DNA of 64,000 bases, taken from NCBI RefSeq assembly GCF_016861845.1, contig NZ_BOLV01000003.1, positions 62,001 through 126,000 on the forward strand, given 5' to 3'. A program made the position numbers and the translations under genes. The stretch comes from Lacticaseibacillus suilingensis (GTDB lineage Bacteria; Bacillota; Bacilli; Lactobacillales; Lactobacillaceae). Positions 24,375 through 35,793 of this stretch are shown one piece after another (position 1 is the first letter of the stretch; the number at the start of each line of letters is the position of its first letter). The notes beneath the pieces are model-generated. The model saw only the letters and a list, made by a program, of their open reading frames with translations, searched no databases and was not told the origin of the DNA.

Positions 24375-25724
24375 GTGCCAAATATCGATGAATTATGGGC
24401 TTATCTAGAAGAAAAATTCCGGGCAGAAATGACCCCGGTCAGCTTTACCACCTGGGTGGGGGCGGTTAAACCGCTCACGTTGACCCAAACCACCATCACG
24501 CTGGGCGTACCATCCCAGTTGCACAAAACCTATTGGGAACAAAATCTGGTCACCAAAGTCGTGGAATGGTGCTACGAGTTTGGCAATCTCGAAATCTCGC
24601 CGGTGATCAAAATCGTCGGGGAAGAGGCACCGGCCCAGCCAGTGGCCAAAAAAGCCGAGGAACCAGATCCCGGCGTCGTCCCGACCTTTAAAGAGAAAAC
24701 GCACCTTAATAGTAAATACACCTTCGAAACCTTCGTCACTGGCAAAGGCAACCAAATGGCCCATGCCGCGGCGCTGGTGGTTTCGGAGGAACCTGGGGTG
24801 CTGTACAATCCGCTATTTTTGTATGGCGGGGTAGGCCTCGGCAAGACGCATTTAATGCAAGCCATCGGCCATCAGCTGCTGGAATACAACCCGCAAGCCA
24901 ACGTGAAGTACGTGACTTCTGAAGCCTTTGCCAACGATTTCATCAATTCGCTGCAAACCAAAAAGCAGGAACAGTTCCGCCAAGAGTATCGGAACGTTGA
25001 TCTGCTGCTGGTCGACGATATTCAGTTCTTCGGCGACAAAGAGGCGACCCAGGAAGAATTCTTCCATACCTTCAACGCCTTATATGAAAACAAAAAACAA
25101 ATCGTGCTCACTTCCGATCGCTTGCCGAATGAGATTCCTAAGCTGCAAGAGCGCTTGGTGTCCCGGTTCAAATGGGGCTTATCCGTTGACGTGACGCCAC
25201 CAGACTTGGAAACGCGGATTGCGATTTTACGCAACAAAGCCAACGCTGAACACCTGGTGATTCCAGATGACACCTTGTCTTACATCGCCGGGCAAATCGA
25301 CTCCAACGTCCGCGAGCTGGAAGGGGCGCTGGTGCGCGTGCAGGCATACGCCACCATGGAGCACGCCGATATTACCACCAGCATGGCCGCGGAAGCCTTG
25401 AAGAGCCTGAAGCTGTCGAGCAAGGATAATGAACTGTCAATCAGCCACATTCAAGAAATCGTGGCAAAGTATTACCAGATTTCGGTCAGCGATTTGAAAG
25501 GGAAAAAGCGCGTCAAACAAATTGTGATGCCGCGGCAAATCGCCATGTATCTCGCGCGGGAAATGACGGAAAGCAGCCTGCCGAAGATTGGGCAAGAATT
25601 CGGCGGCAAGGATCACACCACGGTCATTCACGCCCACGAGAAAATCACCGAAGCGATGACGCTGGATGATAATCTCAAGGCCCAAGTCATCGAACTCAAG
25701 AACCGGTTGCACAATCGCGGCTAA
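24375..25724 (+). CDS. dnaA: Chromosomal replication initiator DnaA
   Basis: 449 residues. Domain I at the N-terminus, AAA+ core with Walker [11 protein letters not shown] and Walker [11 protein letters not shown], and domain IV ending in the DnaA signature [15 protein letters not shown]. It melts the origin and represses its own gene through the upstream boxes. The start is GTG at 24375 with GGAGGGG upstream. Confidence 0.98.
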   Translation: MPNIDELWAYLEEKFRAEMTPVSFTTWVGAVKPLTLTQTTITLGVPSQLHKTYWEQNLVTKVVEWCYEFGNLEISPVIKIVGEEAPAQPVAKKAEEPDPGVVPTFKEKTHLNSKYTFETFVTGKGNQMAHAAALVVSEEPGVLYNPLFLYGGVGLGKTHLMQAIGHQLLEYNPQANVKYVTSEAFANDFINSLQTKKQEQFRQEYRNVDLLLVDDIQFFGDKEATQEEFFHTFNALYENKKQIVLTSDRLPNEIPKLQERLVSRFKWGLSVDVTPPDLETRIAILRNKANAEHLVIPDDTLSYIAGQIDSNVRELEGALVRVQAYATMEHADITTSMAAEALKSLKLSSKDNELSISHIQEIVAKYYQISVSDLKGKKRVKQIVMPRQIAMYLAREMTESSLPKIGQEFGGKDHTTVIHAHEKITEAMTLDDNLKAQVIELKNRLHNRG

Positions 25725-25731
25725 ATCGCCA

Positions 25732-25852
25732 TGTGGACAACTGCTTCAAAACTTGGCCACTTGTCCGCTGACTTATCCACATGTGAACAACCACAGATTC
25801 TCGCGTTTCACTAAGTTATCCACATGACCCACAGACCCTACTACTATTACTT
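25732..25852. other. oriC part 2: DnaA boxes and DnaA-trio unwinding element
   Basis: Boxes TGTGGACAA (25732), TTATCCACA (25773-25781) and TTATCCACA (25816-25824). A short GC-rich spacer and CTA-CTA-CTA-TTA repeats (25838-25849) follow, then an AT-rich run. This is the box–spacer–DnaA-trio order described for B. subtilis strand opening. Confidence 0.85.
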
Positions 25853-25903
25853 AAAAAGCGTATGATATAGATAACGCTTAACGCTTGGGAGGACGAAACC
25901 AAA

Positions 25904-27046
25904 ATGAAATTCACGATCACGCGTGCTACTTTTATCAAGTCACTGAATGATGTTTCTCGGGCCATTTCAACGAAAACCACCATTCCGATTCTGACCAACC
26001 TGAAATTGGACCTGACCGACACCGCTTTGATTTTGACCGGGAGCGATGCCGACATCTCGATTGAATCTAAAATCGATGCCACCAGCGAAACCAATGATCT
26101 GCAGGTGCAATCAACCGGCAGCATCACCTTGCCTGCGCGATTCTTTAGCGAAATCGTCAAGCGCATGCCAGAAAAGACCATGACCGTGGACGTTCAGGAC
26201 AACTTCCAAACCGTCATCACCAGTGGCCAATCTGAATTTAAGATCAATGGCTTGGACGCCAACAACTACCCACGCCTGCCAGAAATCGCAGCGGAAAATC
26301 CGTTGACCGTGCCAGCAGACGTCCTGCGGCAGCTGATTGCCCAAACCGTCATTGCCGTTTCGACCCAAGAAACGCGGCCGATTTTGACTGGGGTCCACAT
26401 TCAGATTCAAAATGGCCAACTGATCGCAGTTGCCACAGACTCTCATCGCCTCGCCCAGCGCGTGCTGGAATTGCCTGCCGCTGCTGGCGCTGATTATGAT
26501 GTCATCATCCCAGGGAAGAGCTTGATTGAACTGGGCCGGACCTTGACCGATGAGATCGAAACCGTGGAAATTCGCTTCGCGGATAATCAAGTGTTGTTTA
26601 TTGCTGGCAATACGTTATTTTATTCCCGGCTACTTGAAGGCAACTACCCTGACACCAGCCGCCTGATTCCAACCAGCAGCACGACGACCATCGAATTCGA
26701 TGCGCCAACCTTGCTGTCTGCGATTGGCCGGGCAAGCCTGCTGAGTCACGAAAGCGCCAATAACGTGGTGCGGTTGAACTTGAACGCCGATCAGCAAACC
26801 GCCACCATTTACGGCAATTCGCCAGATGTCGGGAATGTGGAAGAAGCGCTGCAGTTCACCAACCTGACCGGTGACAACCTGGAAATCTCCTTCAACCCTG
26901 ACTACATGAAGGACGCGCTGCAAGGCGTTGGCCAAACCACCATCGAGTTGGCCTTCACCGCGCCGCTGCGGCCATTTACCTTGGTGCCTTCAGAGGATAA
27001 GACCCATTTCATCCAGTTGATCACGCCAGTGAGGACCTTCAGCTAA
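25904..27046 (+). CDS. dnaN: DNA polymerase III beta subunit (sliding clamp)
   Basis: 380 residues, normal length, with three similar clamp domains. The N-terminus MKFTITRATFIKSLNDVSR and the C-terminal tail HFIQLITPVR are typical. It tethers polymerase to DNA. GGGAGGACG precedes the ATG. Unlike the usual origin operon it is closed by its own terminator (27066), since a surface-protein gene intervenes before yaaA. Confidence 0.97.
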   Translation: MKFTITRATFIKSLNDVSRAISTKTTIPILTNLKLDLTDTALILTGSDADISIESKIDATSETNDLQVQSTGSITLPARFFSEIVKRMPEKTMTVDVQDNFQTVITSGQSEFKINGLDANNYPRLPEIAAENPLTVPADVLRQLIAQTVIAVSTQETRPILTGVHIQIQNGQLIAVATDSHRLAQRVLELPAAAGADYDVIIPGKSLIELGRTLTDEIETVEIRFADNQVLFIAGNTLFYSRLLEGNYPDTSRLIPTSSTTTIEFDAPTLLSAIGRASLLSHESANNVVRLNLNADQQTATIYGNSPDVGNVEEALQFTNLTGDNLEISFNPDYMKDALQGVGQTTIELAFTAPLRPFTLVPSEDKTHFIQLITPVRTFS

Positions 27047-27065
27047 AAGCAATCAGCCTTAACTT

Positions 27066-27092
27066 GGCCACTCCTTGTGAGTGGTCTTTTTT
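27066..27092 (+). terminator. Terminator after dnaN
   Basis: GGCCACTC pairs with GAGTGGTC, followed by T6. Confidence 0.85.
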
Positions 27093-27233
27093 GTTGAGGC
27101 TAAAATCGCATTTTGGCTCGTACTGTTCTGGAATAGTTATGTGCGCCTCACTACTTCTAATCTGTCTTCGGCACTTTTTCTTGCCCCGCGAAATCTCTTT
27201 TTAGTAGCGGTTCAGTTCAAAAGGAGATTTAGC

Positions 27234-28523
27234 ATGAGAAAAAGTGTGTGGCTGTTATTAGTGCTGGCGTGGTTTGGGCTACGCGGCCGGCCGGTGCAAG
27301 CGGCCGATGATTTGTTATTTGAAAACGTCACTTGGGGTCCCACCACGGCAGGGTTTGCCTTCGCGCCACCGAGGGAAGTGTGGGCAGAACAAGGGCAAGG
27401 CGGTGACTTTGCGCTTGGCTATGCCTCTAGCTTGACGCCCAAGTTGGCCTTTGCCGTACTCGGTAACATCACGATTAGCCGCGACGAAGCAGGCGAGCTT
27501 GAACTCGTCAAGGTCAACAATTCAGGTAATGTGCAACTCTTTCGTGCACAGGCAAAGACCAGCGGCGATCAACATTACCGGGTGCAGGTCACCGTTGCGG
27601 ACGCGGTCTATGAATTTCCGCTGACCGTGCACGTGATTGATAAGTTGCCGGCAGATTTGAAGCTGAATCTGGCGGGGCAGTCCTTGCTCGATTATTTGCC
27701 GCTGCAAGCTTTTCTGGTCGACAGCCAAGGCCGCAAATATCTCGCCAAGCTCACTCGCACCACCGCCAAGAATGTCTTGTTACAGCCCACGGTGCTGGTC
27801 CCCACTTGGCAAACCAATTCGAAGCTGGCAAATGAAACCATGACCTTAGCCTGGGGCGAGCACAACCAAAACAGCGGCTCATTCACCATCGTGCATCAAC
27901 CGCCCCCGATCAGCTATGTACCAGGGCAGGGGCTGACACTGACGATGCCAGTTACTTTGAGTCAGCCGCAGGAGGATGGCCATGTGACCTGGACGTTGCA
28001 GAAACCGGTTGCGCAAACGGTGGCTTTCTTTACTCAGAGTCTGGCGCTTAATGCGCCGATCACTTTTACGGCGGAACAAGTGTTGCAGAGCCAAACGGTG
28101 GTGCTGTCTTTTGAATTCAGGGGTAGCAAATTCACTTATCCCGCCAGTCCGCTTCAGCCCATCATACCGCTAGCCGCCACGCCGTTATTTGGCGGCAGCG
28201 TGTCGCTCCAGACCTTGGCCACCCAAGCGGTGCGCTTGCCTGCCCTATGGCCCGCGTTACCGATTCAGGCGACGGGCAGCTGGCAATTGACCCTCACGGT
28301 AAGCAGCGATTTGCCAGTGCCGTATTATCTCAATCTGGGGCCGGCGCTCGCTAACCAGCAGGTGACGTCAAGCACCGCCGCACAGCTGGCCGGCCGGGAC
28401 AATCAGATGCTTGCCTTGAGCGAAGCCGCCTTGGTGATTTTACCGACGACCAGGCTCTTGGCCGGGCGCTATGCGGTCACGATTCATTTTTTATTAGTGC
28501 GCGGACCGTCCTCTTTTCAGTAA
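27234..28523 (+). CDS. Secreted protein of unknown function
   Basis: 429 residues. The start at 27234 is supported by AAAAGGAGA and by a clear signal peptide (MRKSVWLLLVLAWFGL...PVQA, cleavage near residue 25). The mature part is beta-rich with repeated Ig-like character (YRVQVTVADAVYEFPLTVHV; WQLTLTVSSDLP). No LPXTG, membrane anchor or confident WxL motif is visible, although the closing AGRYAVTIHFLL faintly recalls WxL-associated proteins. It stands between dnaN and yaaA with terminators on both sides, so it is an insertion in the conserved cluster. Confidence 0.8.
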   Translation: MRKSVWLLLVLAWFGLRGRPVQAADDLLFENVTWGPTTAGFAFAPPREVWAEQGQGGDFALGYASSLTPKLAFAVLGNITISRDEAGELELVKVNNSGNVQLFRAQAKTSGDQHYRVQVTVADAVYEFPLTVHVIDKLPADLKLNLAGQSLLDYLPLQAFLVDSQGRKYLAKLTRTTAKNVLLQPTVLVPTWQTNSKLANETMTLAWGEHNQNSGSFTIVHQPPPISYVPGQGLTLTMPVTLSQPQEDGHVTWTLQKPVAQTVAFFTQSLALNAPITFTAEQVLQSQTVVLSFEFRGSKFTYPASPLQPIIPLAATPLFGGSVSLQTLATQAVRLPALWPALPIQATGSWQLTLTVSSDLPVPYYLNLGPALANQQVTSSTAAQLAGRDNQMLALSEAALVILPTTRLLAGRYAVTIHFLLVRGPSSFQ

Positions 28524-28534
28524 ACCTCTAATTT

Positions 28535-28586
28535 GGCCATTTTGCGGCGGCGATTCTTGCCTAAAACGCGAGAATGGCCTTTTTTT
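28535..28586 (+). terminator. Terminator after secreted-protein gene
   Basis: GGCCATT(TTGCG) pairs with (CGCG)AGAATGGCC, followed by T7. Confidence 0.7.
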
Positions 28587-28674
28587 GCGTTTTGGGCCAA
28601 AAAGGAGGGGGACACGTATCCCAGCCTAGCCTCCGATTTAATTGGCTGATAACGCCTTTAAACGCGAAATTGGA

Positions 28675-28703
28675 TTGAAGGCACGCCTTAAAAACGGTAT
28701 AAT
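28675..28703 (+). promoter_or_regulatory. Promoter of the yaaA–recF–gyrB unit
   Basis: TTGAAG (28675-28680), 17-bp spacer, TATAAT (28698-28703). Confidence 0.75.
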
Positions 28704-28759
28704 ATATAAGTAATGAATCGCGCTTTTGCGATATTTTTAGCGCCAAAGGAGGGGCTACG

Positions 28760-28975
28760 ATGACGACGGTTCCAATTACGACCGCGTTCATCACTTTAGG
28801 GCAACTATTGAAAGATGCCGGGGTGATCGATAGCGGTGGGGCAGCGAAACATTTTCTCAGAGAAAATCGAGTGTTAGTGAATCAAACGCCGGAGGACCGG
28901 CGTGGTCGTAAGCTAGAAGCAGGAGATGTGGTGCAGCTCGAAGATGGCACAACGTTGACTGTTGAACGGGCGTGA
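28760..28975 (+). CDS. yaaA: S4-domain RNA-binding protein YaaA
   Basis: 71 residues with the S4-like fold (FITLGQLLKDAGVIDSGGAAK and LVNQTPEDRRGRKL). It is the small protein always found before recF in Firmicutes; its role is unclear, possibly ribosome-related. AAAGGAGG precedes the ATG. Its stop overlaps the recF GTG start by 4 nt. Confidence 0.93.
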   Translation: MTTVPITTAFITLGQLLKDAGVIDSGGAAKHFLRENRVLVNQTPEDRRGRKLEAGDVVQLEDGTTLTVERA

Positions 28976-30087
28976 AGCTTGAGCATCTAACCCTTCGCAA
29001 TTATCGGAATTACGCGCAAGTCGACACCGACTTTTCCCCGCAGATCAATGTCTTGATCGGCGAAAACGCGCAAGGCAAAACCAATTTGCTGGAGGCGGTG
29101 TATGTGTTGGCGTTAGCACGAAGCCATCGCACCAGCAATGACAAGGAACTGATTCGCTTCGGTGAGCAATTTGCCAAGGTGTCTGGTAGTGTCAGTCGCA
29201 GCCGCGGCTTGACCCAACTGGAACTGATCATTTCGACGCAAGGCAAACGCGCCCGGGTCAACCGCATCGAGCAGCCGAAACTATCGCAATACTTAGGTCA
29301 GTTCAACGTGGTGCTGTTTGCGCCAGAGGATCTGGCGATTGTCAAAGGCAGCCCGGCGAACCGGCGGCGCTTCATCGACATGGAGTTCGGCCAGATGAGC
29401 GGGAAATACCTGTACAACTTGACCCAGTATCGGGTGATGCTGAAGCAGCGTAATGCCTACCTCAAGCAGTTGAAGTTTCATCAGGCGAAAGACATGGTTT
29501 ACCTCGATGTCTTATCCGATCAGCTGGCGGCCTATGGTGCCGAAATCGTGGCGGCGCGGGAAACGCTGCTTCAGCAAATGGCCGGCTTTGCCGCGACCAT
29601 TCATCAAGACATTACCAAGGGCAAGGAAACCTTGACCTTTGCGTATCAAACCCAGGTGCCGGAAAAAGCCCGTGGTAGCGTCGAGGAGGCGTATCACGCC
29701 TTTGAGCAGCTGTTTGGCGAGCATCGCCGCCGCGAAGTCGAGCAAGGCACCACTTTGGTGGGACCGCACCGCGATGATGTGGCGTTTATCGTTAACGATA
29801 AAAACGTGGCGAATTTTGGTAGCCAAGGCCAGCAGCGCACCACGGCCTTGGCCGTCAAGCTCGCAGAAATCGACTTGATGAAGGCGCAAACCGGTGAGTA
29901 TCCGGTGCTACTGCTGGATGATGTGCTTTCTGAGCTGGATGATATGCGCCAGACCCATCTGCTGAAGGCCATTCAAAACAAAGTCCAAACGTTTTTAACC
30001 ACCACCAGTTTGGATGGTATTGCCCAGGAAATAATCGAGACCCCTGCGGTCTTTCACGTGAATAACGGGGTGCTAGCGGCCGATTAG
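28972..30087 (+). CDS. recF: DNA replication and repair protein RecF
   Basis: 371 residues. SMC-like ATPase: Walker A GENAQGKTNLLEAV and the C-terminal LLLDDVLSELD Walker B/signature region. It loads RecA at gaps with RecO and RecR. The GTG start overlaps yaaA (GTGA), indicating translational coupling. Confidence 0.97.
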   Translation: MKLEHLTLRNYRNYAQVDTDFSPQINVLIGENAQGKTNLLEAVYVLALARSHRTSNDKELIRFGEQFAKVSGSVSRSRGLTQLELIISTQGKRARVNRIEQPKLSQYLGQFNVVLFAPEDLAIVKGSPANRRRFIDMEFGQMSGKYLYNLTQYRVMLKQRNAYLKQLKFHQAKDMVYLDVLSDQLAAYGAEIVAARETLLQQMAGFAATIHQDITKGKETLTFAYQTQVPEKARGSVEEAYHAFEQLFGEHRRREVEQGTTLVGPHRDDVAFIVNDKNVANFGSQGQQRTTALAVKLAEIDLMKAQTGEYPVLLLDDVLSELDDMRQTHLLKAIQNKVQTFLTTTSLDGIAQEIIETPAVFHVNNGVLAAD

Positions 30088-32088
<2,001 letters not shown>

Positions 32089-32118
32089 TTAAGCAGGAAC
32101 GGTTGGGGGTGCGGGAGG

Positions 32119-32150
32119 CGTCGAGCTAAATGCGCCCCGCTTCGCAGCCT
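32119..32150 (+). repeat. Partial structured repeat (3' half)
   Basis: The last ~32 nt of the unit only: GTCGAGCTAAATGCGCCCCG then CTTCGCAGCCT. It sits 3 bp upstream of full copy D, head to tail. Confidence 0.7.
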
Positions 32151-32153
32151 GAA

Positions 32154-32278
32154 TAGTTGCGCTCCGGGTGGCCAACGCCCGAGCAGCTAGCTACGCCAGA
32201 AGCCTCACCGCCAAAAGCGGCGGCAAGACTTCTGGCTAGGCTATCTGTCTGGCTAAGTGCGGCCACCCTCCGCAGCCT
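32154..32278 (+). repeat. Structured intergenic repeat, short form (copy D)
   Basis: 125 nt. Arms GGGTGGC/GCCACCC, GCCCGA/TCTGGC (one mismatch), CAG/CTG, CCAGAAG/CTTCTGG, CCGCC/GGCGG. In sense orientation between gyrB and gyrA. Confidence 0.87.
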
Positions 32279-32279
32279 G

Positions 32280-32403
32280 TAGTTGCGCTCAGCGGGGCAA
32301 CGCTCGAGCGATTAGCTACGCCAGAAGCCTCACCGCCAAAAAGCGGCGGCAAGACTTCAGGCTAGGCTACTCGTCGAGCTACATGCGCCCCGCTTCGCAG
32401 CCT
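32280..32403 (+). repeat. Structured intergenic repeat, short form (copy E)
   Basis: 124 nt, directly after copy D. Arms AGCGGGGC/GCCCCGCT, GCTCGA/TCGAGC, CGA/TCG, CCAGAAG/CTTCAGG, CCGCC/GGCGG. It ends 26 bp before the gyrA start. Confidence 0.87.
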
Positions 32404-32429
32404 GATATAGAGAGGAGACCTTTTGCTTT

Positions 32430-35066
32430 ATGGATGATCGTCAAGAAAGCCGGATTACTAATGTTAATCTAGCTAAAACGATGAAAACCTCATTCTTGGA
32501 GTACGCGATGAGTGTTATTGTGGCGCGGGCTTTGCCTGACGTGCGCGATGGGCTCAAGCCGGTGCAACGCCGGATTTTGTACGGCATGAATGAACTCGGC
32601 GTGACGCCAGATAAGCCTTATAAGAAGTCGGCCCGGATTGTCGGGGATGTCATGGGGAAATATCACCCGCATGGCGATTCCTCGATTTACGAAGGCATGG
32701 TGCGCATGGCGCAGGACTTCTCGTATCGCTATATGCTGGTTGATGGCCACGGGAACTTTGGCTCTGTCGATGGGGATGGCGCCGCGGCGATGCGTTACAC
32801 TGAAGCCCGGATGAGTAAAATCACCCTGGAAATGCTGCGCGACATCAACAAAGACACCATCGATTACCAAGACAACTATGATGGTTCCGAAAAAGAACCG
32901 GTCGTTTTGCCAGCACGCTTCCCGAATTTGCTGGTCAACGGCGCAACCGGGATTGCGGTGGGGATGACCACTAATATTCCGCCGCATAACCTGGCCGAAG
33001 TCATTTCGGCCCTGCACATTTTGATGGATAATCCGGATGCCACCACCGCCGATTTGATGACGGCCTTGCCAGGACCGGACTTTCCTACCGGGGCGCTGGT
33101 GATCGGCAAGTCCGGCATTCGCCACGCCTATGAAACCGGGAAAGGCACCATTATCGTGCGGGCCAAAACCGAGATTCAGACGGAAAAGAGTGGCAAAGAA
33201 CGCATCATTGTCACCGAAATTCCCTACATGGTTAACAAAGCCAAGCTGGTTGAACGCATTGCGGAACTGGCGCGGGAAAAGAAAATCGATGGCATCACCG
33301 ACCTGAACGATGAATCTGACCGTGATGGGATGCGGATTACCATCGACGTGCGCCGCGACATGAGCGCCAGCGTGGTTTTGAATAACCTGTTCAAGCTGAC
33401 CCCGATGCAAACTGGGTTCTCCTTCAACATGGTGGCCATTGTCAACGGTGCGCCTAAGACCCTTAGCCTGAAGGAAATCCTGACCTACTACCTGCAGCAT
33501 CAGGAAATCGTCATTCGCCGGCGGACCGAATTCGACTTGAAGAAAGCCGAAGCCCGGGCCCACATTTTGGAAGGCTTGAAGATTGCGCTGGACCACATCG
33601 ACGAAATCATCAGCATTATCCGCGGCAGTGAAACTGGCGATAAGGCGAAGGTCATCTTGATGGATAAGTTCTCGTTATCCGACAAGCAAAGCCAAGCCAT
33701 TTTGGATATGCGGCTGGTGCGCCTGACTGGTTTGGAACGCGAGAAGGTCGAAAATGAATACAACGATGTCTTGGCCGCCATTGCCGACTACAAAGACATC
33801 TTGGCGAAGCCGGAACGCATTCACCAAATCATTTACGACGAACTGCTGGAAATCCAAAAGAAGTTCGGTGACAAGCGCCGGACGGAACTGCTGGTCGGTG
33901 AAGATCTGACCATTGAAGATGAAGACCTCATCGAAGAGGAAAACGTGGTCATCACGTTGACCCATAATGGTTACGTCAAGCGCTTGCCAGCCGATGAATT
34001 CAAGAGCCAAAACCGCGGCGGTCGCGGTGTTCAAGGCATGGGTGTGCATGATGATGACTTCGTGGAACATCTGGTCACCACCTCGACTCATGACCTGCTA
34101 CTGTTCTTCACCAACACCGGGAAAGTCTACCGTAGCAAAGGTTACGAAATTCCGGAATACAGCCGCACCGCGAAGGGCATTCCAATCATCAACTTGCTGG
34201 GCATCGACAATAACGAAAAGGTGCAAACGGTCATCAACATCAAGCCGCATGATCCAGAAAGCGACGAGGATACCAGCAACGATTACCTCTTCTTCGTTAC
34301 CCGCAACGGGATCGTCAAGCGCACGCCGGTCAGCGACTTCTACAACATTCGCAAAAACGGCCTGATTGCCTTGAACATGAAGGATGGGGATGAACTGAGC
34401 AACGTCATTGCCACGCATGCCGATGACATCATGTTTATCGGCACGCACCTCGGCTACTCGGTCACCTTCAAGGCTGAAGACGTCCGCAGCATGGGCCGCA
34501 GCGCCACTGGGGTCCGCGGTGTGCGCCTGCGTGAAGGCGATTATGTCGTTGGCTCCGATATCTTGAAGCCAGATTCCGAAGTCTTTGTCATTTCCGAAAA
34601 GGGTTACGGCAAACGCACTGCCGCCAGCGAATACCCAATCAAGGGTCGCGGCGGTAAGGGGATTAAGACGGCGAATATCACCAGCAAGAACGGTCCGCTG
34701 GCGGGCGTCACCACCGTTACCGGTGAGGAAGATATCATGGTCATCACCGATGCCGGGGTCATGATTCGCTTCAGCAGTCAAACCGTTTCCCAAACCGGTC
34801 GCAGCACGCTCGGCGTACGGCTGATCCGGGTGGATGAAGGCGCCAAGGTTGCCACCATGGCGAAATTGGATCCAGAACCAAACGAACCTGATACGCCAAC
34901 TGAAGCTGCCGATGCCAAGCCAGCTGAAGGCGCAGAAACAGCCGCAGACGGCGCGAACACCGAGGCCCCAGCAGGAGATGCTGATGCCCAGGTCAACGAG
35001 CTCCTGCGCCGCGCTGAGGCCGATCAGGATGATCAGGCGACAGATGACGACGAGAATCAGGACTAA
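32430..35066 (+). CDS. gyrA: DNA gyrase subunit A
   Basis: 878 residues. The catalytic tyrosine is Tyr123 ([10 protein letters not shown]). The quinolone-determining positions read GDSS with Ser84 and Glu88, the sensitive-type residues. The GyrA box [12 protein letters not shown] starts the DNA-wrapping C-terminal domain. A 60-residue acidic, alanine/proline-rich tail (from about 815) is unusually long for the family. AGAGGAG precedes the ATG. Confidence 0.97.
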   Translation: MDDRQESRITNVNLAKTMKTSFLEYAMSVIVARALPDVRDGLKPVQRRILYGMNELGVTPDKPYKKSARIVGDVMGKYHPHGDSSIYEGMVRMAQDFSYRYMLVDGHGNFGSVDGDGAAAMRYTEARMSKITLEMLRDINKDTIDYQDNYDGSEKEPVVLPARFPNLLVNGATGIAVGMTTNIPPHNLAEVISALHILMDNPDATTADLMTALPGPDFPTGALVIGKSGIRHAYETGKGTIIVRAKTEIQTEKSGKERIIVTEIPYMVNKAKLVERIAELAREKKIDGITDLNDESDRDGMRITIDVRRDMSASVVLNNLFKLTPMQTGFSFNMVAIVNGAPKTLSLKEILTYYLQHQEIVIRRRTEFDLKKAEARAHILEGLKIALDHIDEIISIIRGSETGDKAKVILMDKFSLSDKQSQAILDMRLVRLTGLEREKVENEYNDVLAAIADYKDILAKPERIHQIIYDELLEIQKKFGDKRRTELLVGEDLTIEDEDLIEEENVVITLTHNGYVKRLPADEFKSQNRGGRGVQGMGVHDDDFVEHLVTTSTHDLLLFFTNTGKVYRSKGYEIPEYSRTAKGIPIINLLGIDNNEKVQTVINIKPHDPESDEDTSNDYLFFVTRNGIVKRTPVSDFYNIRKNGLIALNMKDGDELSNVIATHADDIMFIGTHLGYSVTFKAEDVRSMGRSATGVRGVRLREGDYVVGSDILKPDSEVFVISEKGYGKRTAASEYPIKGRGGKGIKTANITSKNGPLAGVTTVTGEEDIMVITDAGVMIRFSSQTVSQTGRSTLGVRLIRVDEGAKVATMAKLDPEPNEPDTPTEAADAKPAEGAETAADGANTEAPAGDADAQVNELLRRAEADQDDQATDDDENQD

Positions 35067-35082
35067 GCAACTGAATGACGGA

Positions 35083-35113
35083 AGCCAAGGCCGAAACGGT
35101 CTTGGCTTTTTTT
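35083..35113 (+). terminator. Terminator after gyrA
   Basis: AGCCAAGGCC pairs with GGTCTTGGCT, followed by T7. Confidence 0.88.
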
Positions 35114-35254
35114 GGTCTCATCAGCAAAATGAGGGGAGGAGAGCCAGTTTTAGCGTATTTATTGGCTAGGAGGGTAGCAGAAGCGATAGCTTTCAGCATC
35201 TGACGGTTAATGGGACATTAGCGAGGTTTCAGGGAGTAGAGTCGCACGACTGGA

Positions 35255-35303
35255 GCAGCAAAGGGCTCAGAGCGCTGGCCACCACGTTCCAGCCCTTTGC
35301 TGC
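35255..35303. repeat. 13-bp perfect inverted repeat in gyrA–rpsF gap
   Basis: GCAGCAAAGGGCT (35255-35267) and AGCCCTTTGCTGC (35291-35303) around a 23-nt loop. No T-run follows, so it is not a classical terminator. It is the only structure in the first 230 bp of this 403-bp gap. Confidence 0.7.
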
Positions 35304-35351
35304 GGAAGAAGCACGAACCGGCCTAACACAAAACCCAGCCAGCGAATTAGC

Positions 35352-35380
35352 TTGAGCCGAACCGCGTTGTATGATAAACT
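35352..35380 (+). promoter_or_regulatory. Promoter of rpsF–ssb–rpsR
   Basis: TTGAGC (35352-35357), 17-bp spacer, extended -10 TGA-TAAACT (35375-35380). Confidence 0.75.
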
Positions 35381-35394
35381 ACTAGCTTGTGAGC

Positions 35395-35460
35395 ATGTGC
35401 CCTTTGGCGCGTGCTGACTCCTTGCCCCAGGGAATGGGGCCAAAAGTCCATAAGGAGGTG
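35395..35460 (+). promoter_or_regulatory. Candidate autoregulatory leader of rpsF
   Basis: The leader holds two hairpins: AGCATGTGCC/GGCGCGTGCT, then GCCCC/GGGGC just before the ribosome site. S6:S18 complexes bind rpsF leaders in many bacteria; whether the bulged CCG recognition motif is present here I could not settle. Confidence 0.35.
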
Positions 35461-35469
35461 AACTGTCAA

Positions 35470-35766
35470 ATGGCTGAAACTAAGTATGAAGTAACTTACA
35501 TTATTCGTCCTGATATCGACGAAGAAGCAAAGGCTCAACTGGTTGAACGTTTTGACAATATTCTGAAGGAAAATGGTGCCAACATCATTGATTCCAAGGA
35601 TTGGCAAAAGCGTAAGTTTGCTTACGAGATCAAGAAGTACTCGGAAGGCACTTACCACATCGTTAACCTGACCGCTAACGATTCCAAGGCGATCGACGAA
35701 TTCGATCGTCTTGCCAAGATCTCTGGCGATATCCTTCGTCAAATGATCGTCGTTCGCGAAGACTAG
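35470..35766 (+). CDS. rpsF: 30S ribosomal protein S6
   Basis: 98 residues, [21 protein letters not shown], then the conserved [20 protein letters not shown] in pieces. Binds S18 on the small subunit platform. AAGGAGGTGAA precedes ATG 35470; an upstream in-frame extension has no support. First gene of the classic rpsF–ssb–rpsR operon. Confidence 0.97.
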   Translation: MAETKYEVTYIIRPDIDEEAKAQLVERFDNILKENGANIIDSKDWQKRKFAYEIKKYSEGTYHIVNLTANDSKAIDEFDRLAKISGDILRQMIVVRED

Positions 35767-35793
35767 TTTTCGTAAAAAAGGGGGCGCATCGGG

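Noticed and set aside
28561-28794. 77-codon minus-strand frame between the secreted protein and yaaA
   Set aside because: Overlaps the terminator, the yaaA promoter and the yaaA start; no ribosome site.
32490-33596. 368-codon minus-strand frame inside gyrA
   Set aside because: Antisense shadow of a certain gyrA; composition His/Asn-rich without domain features.
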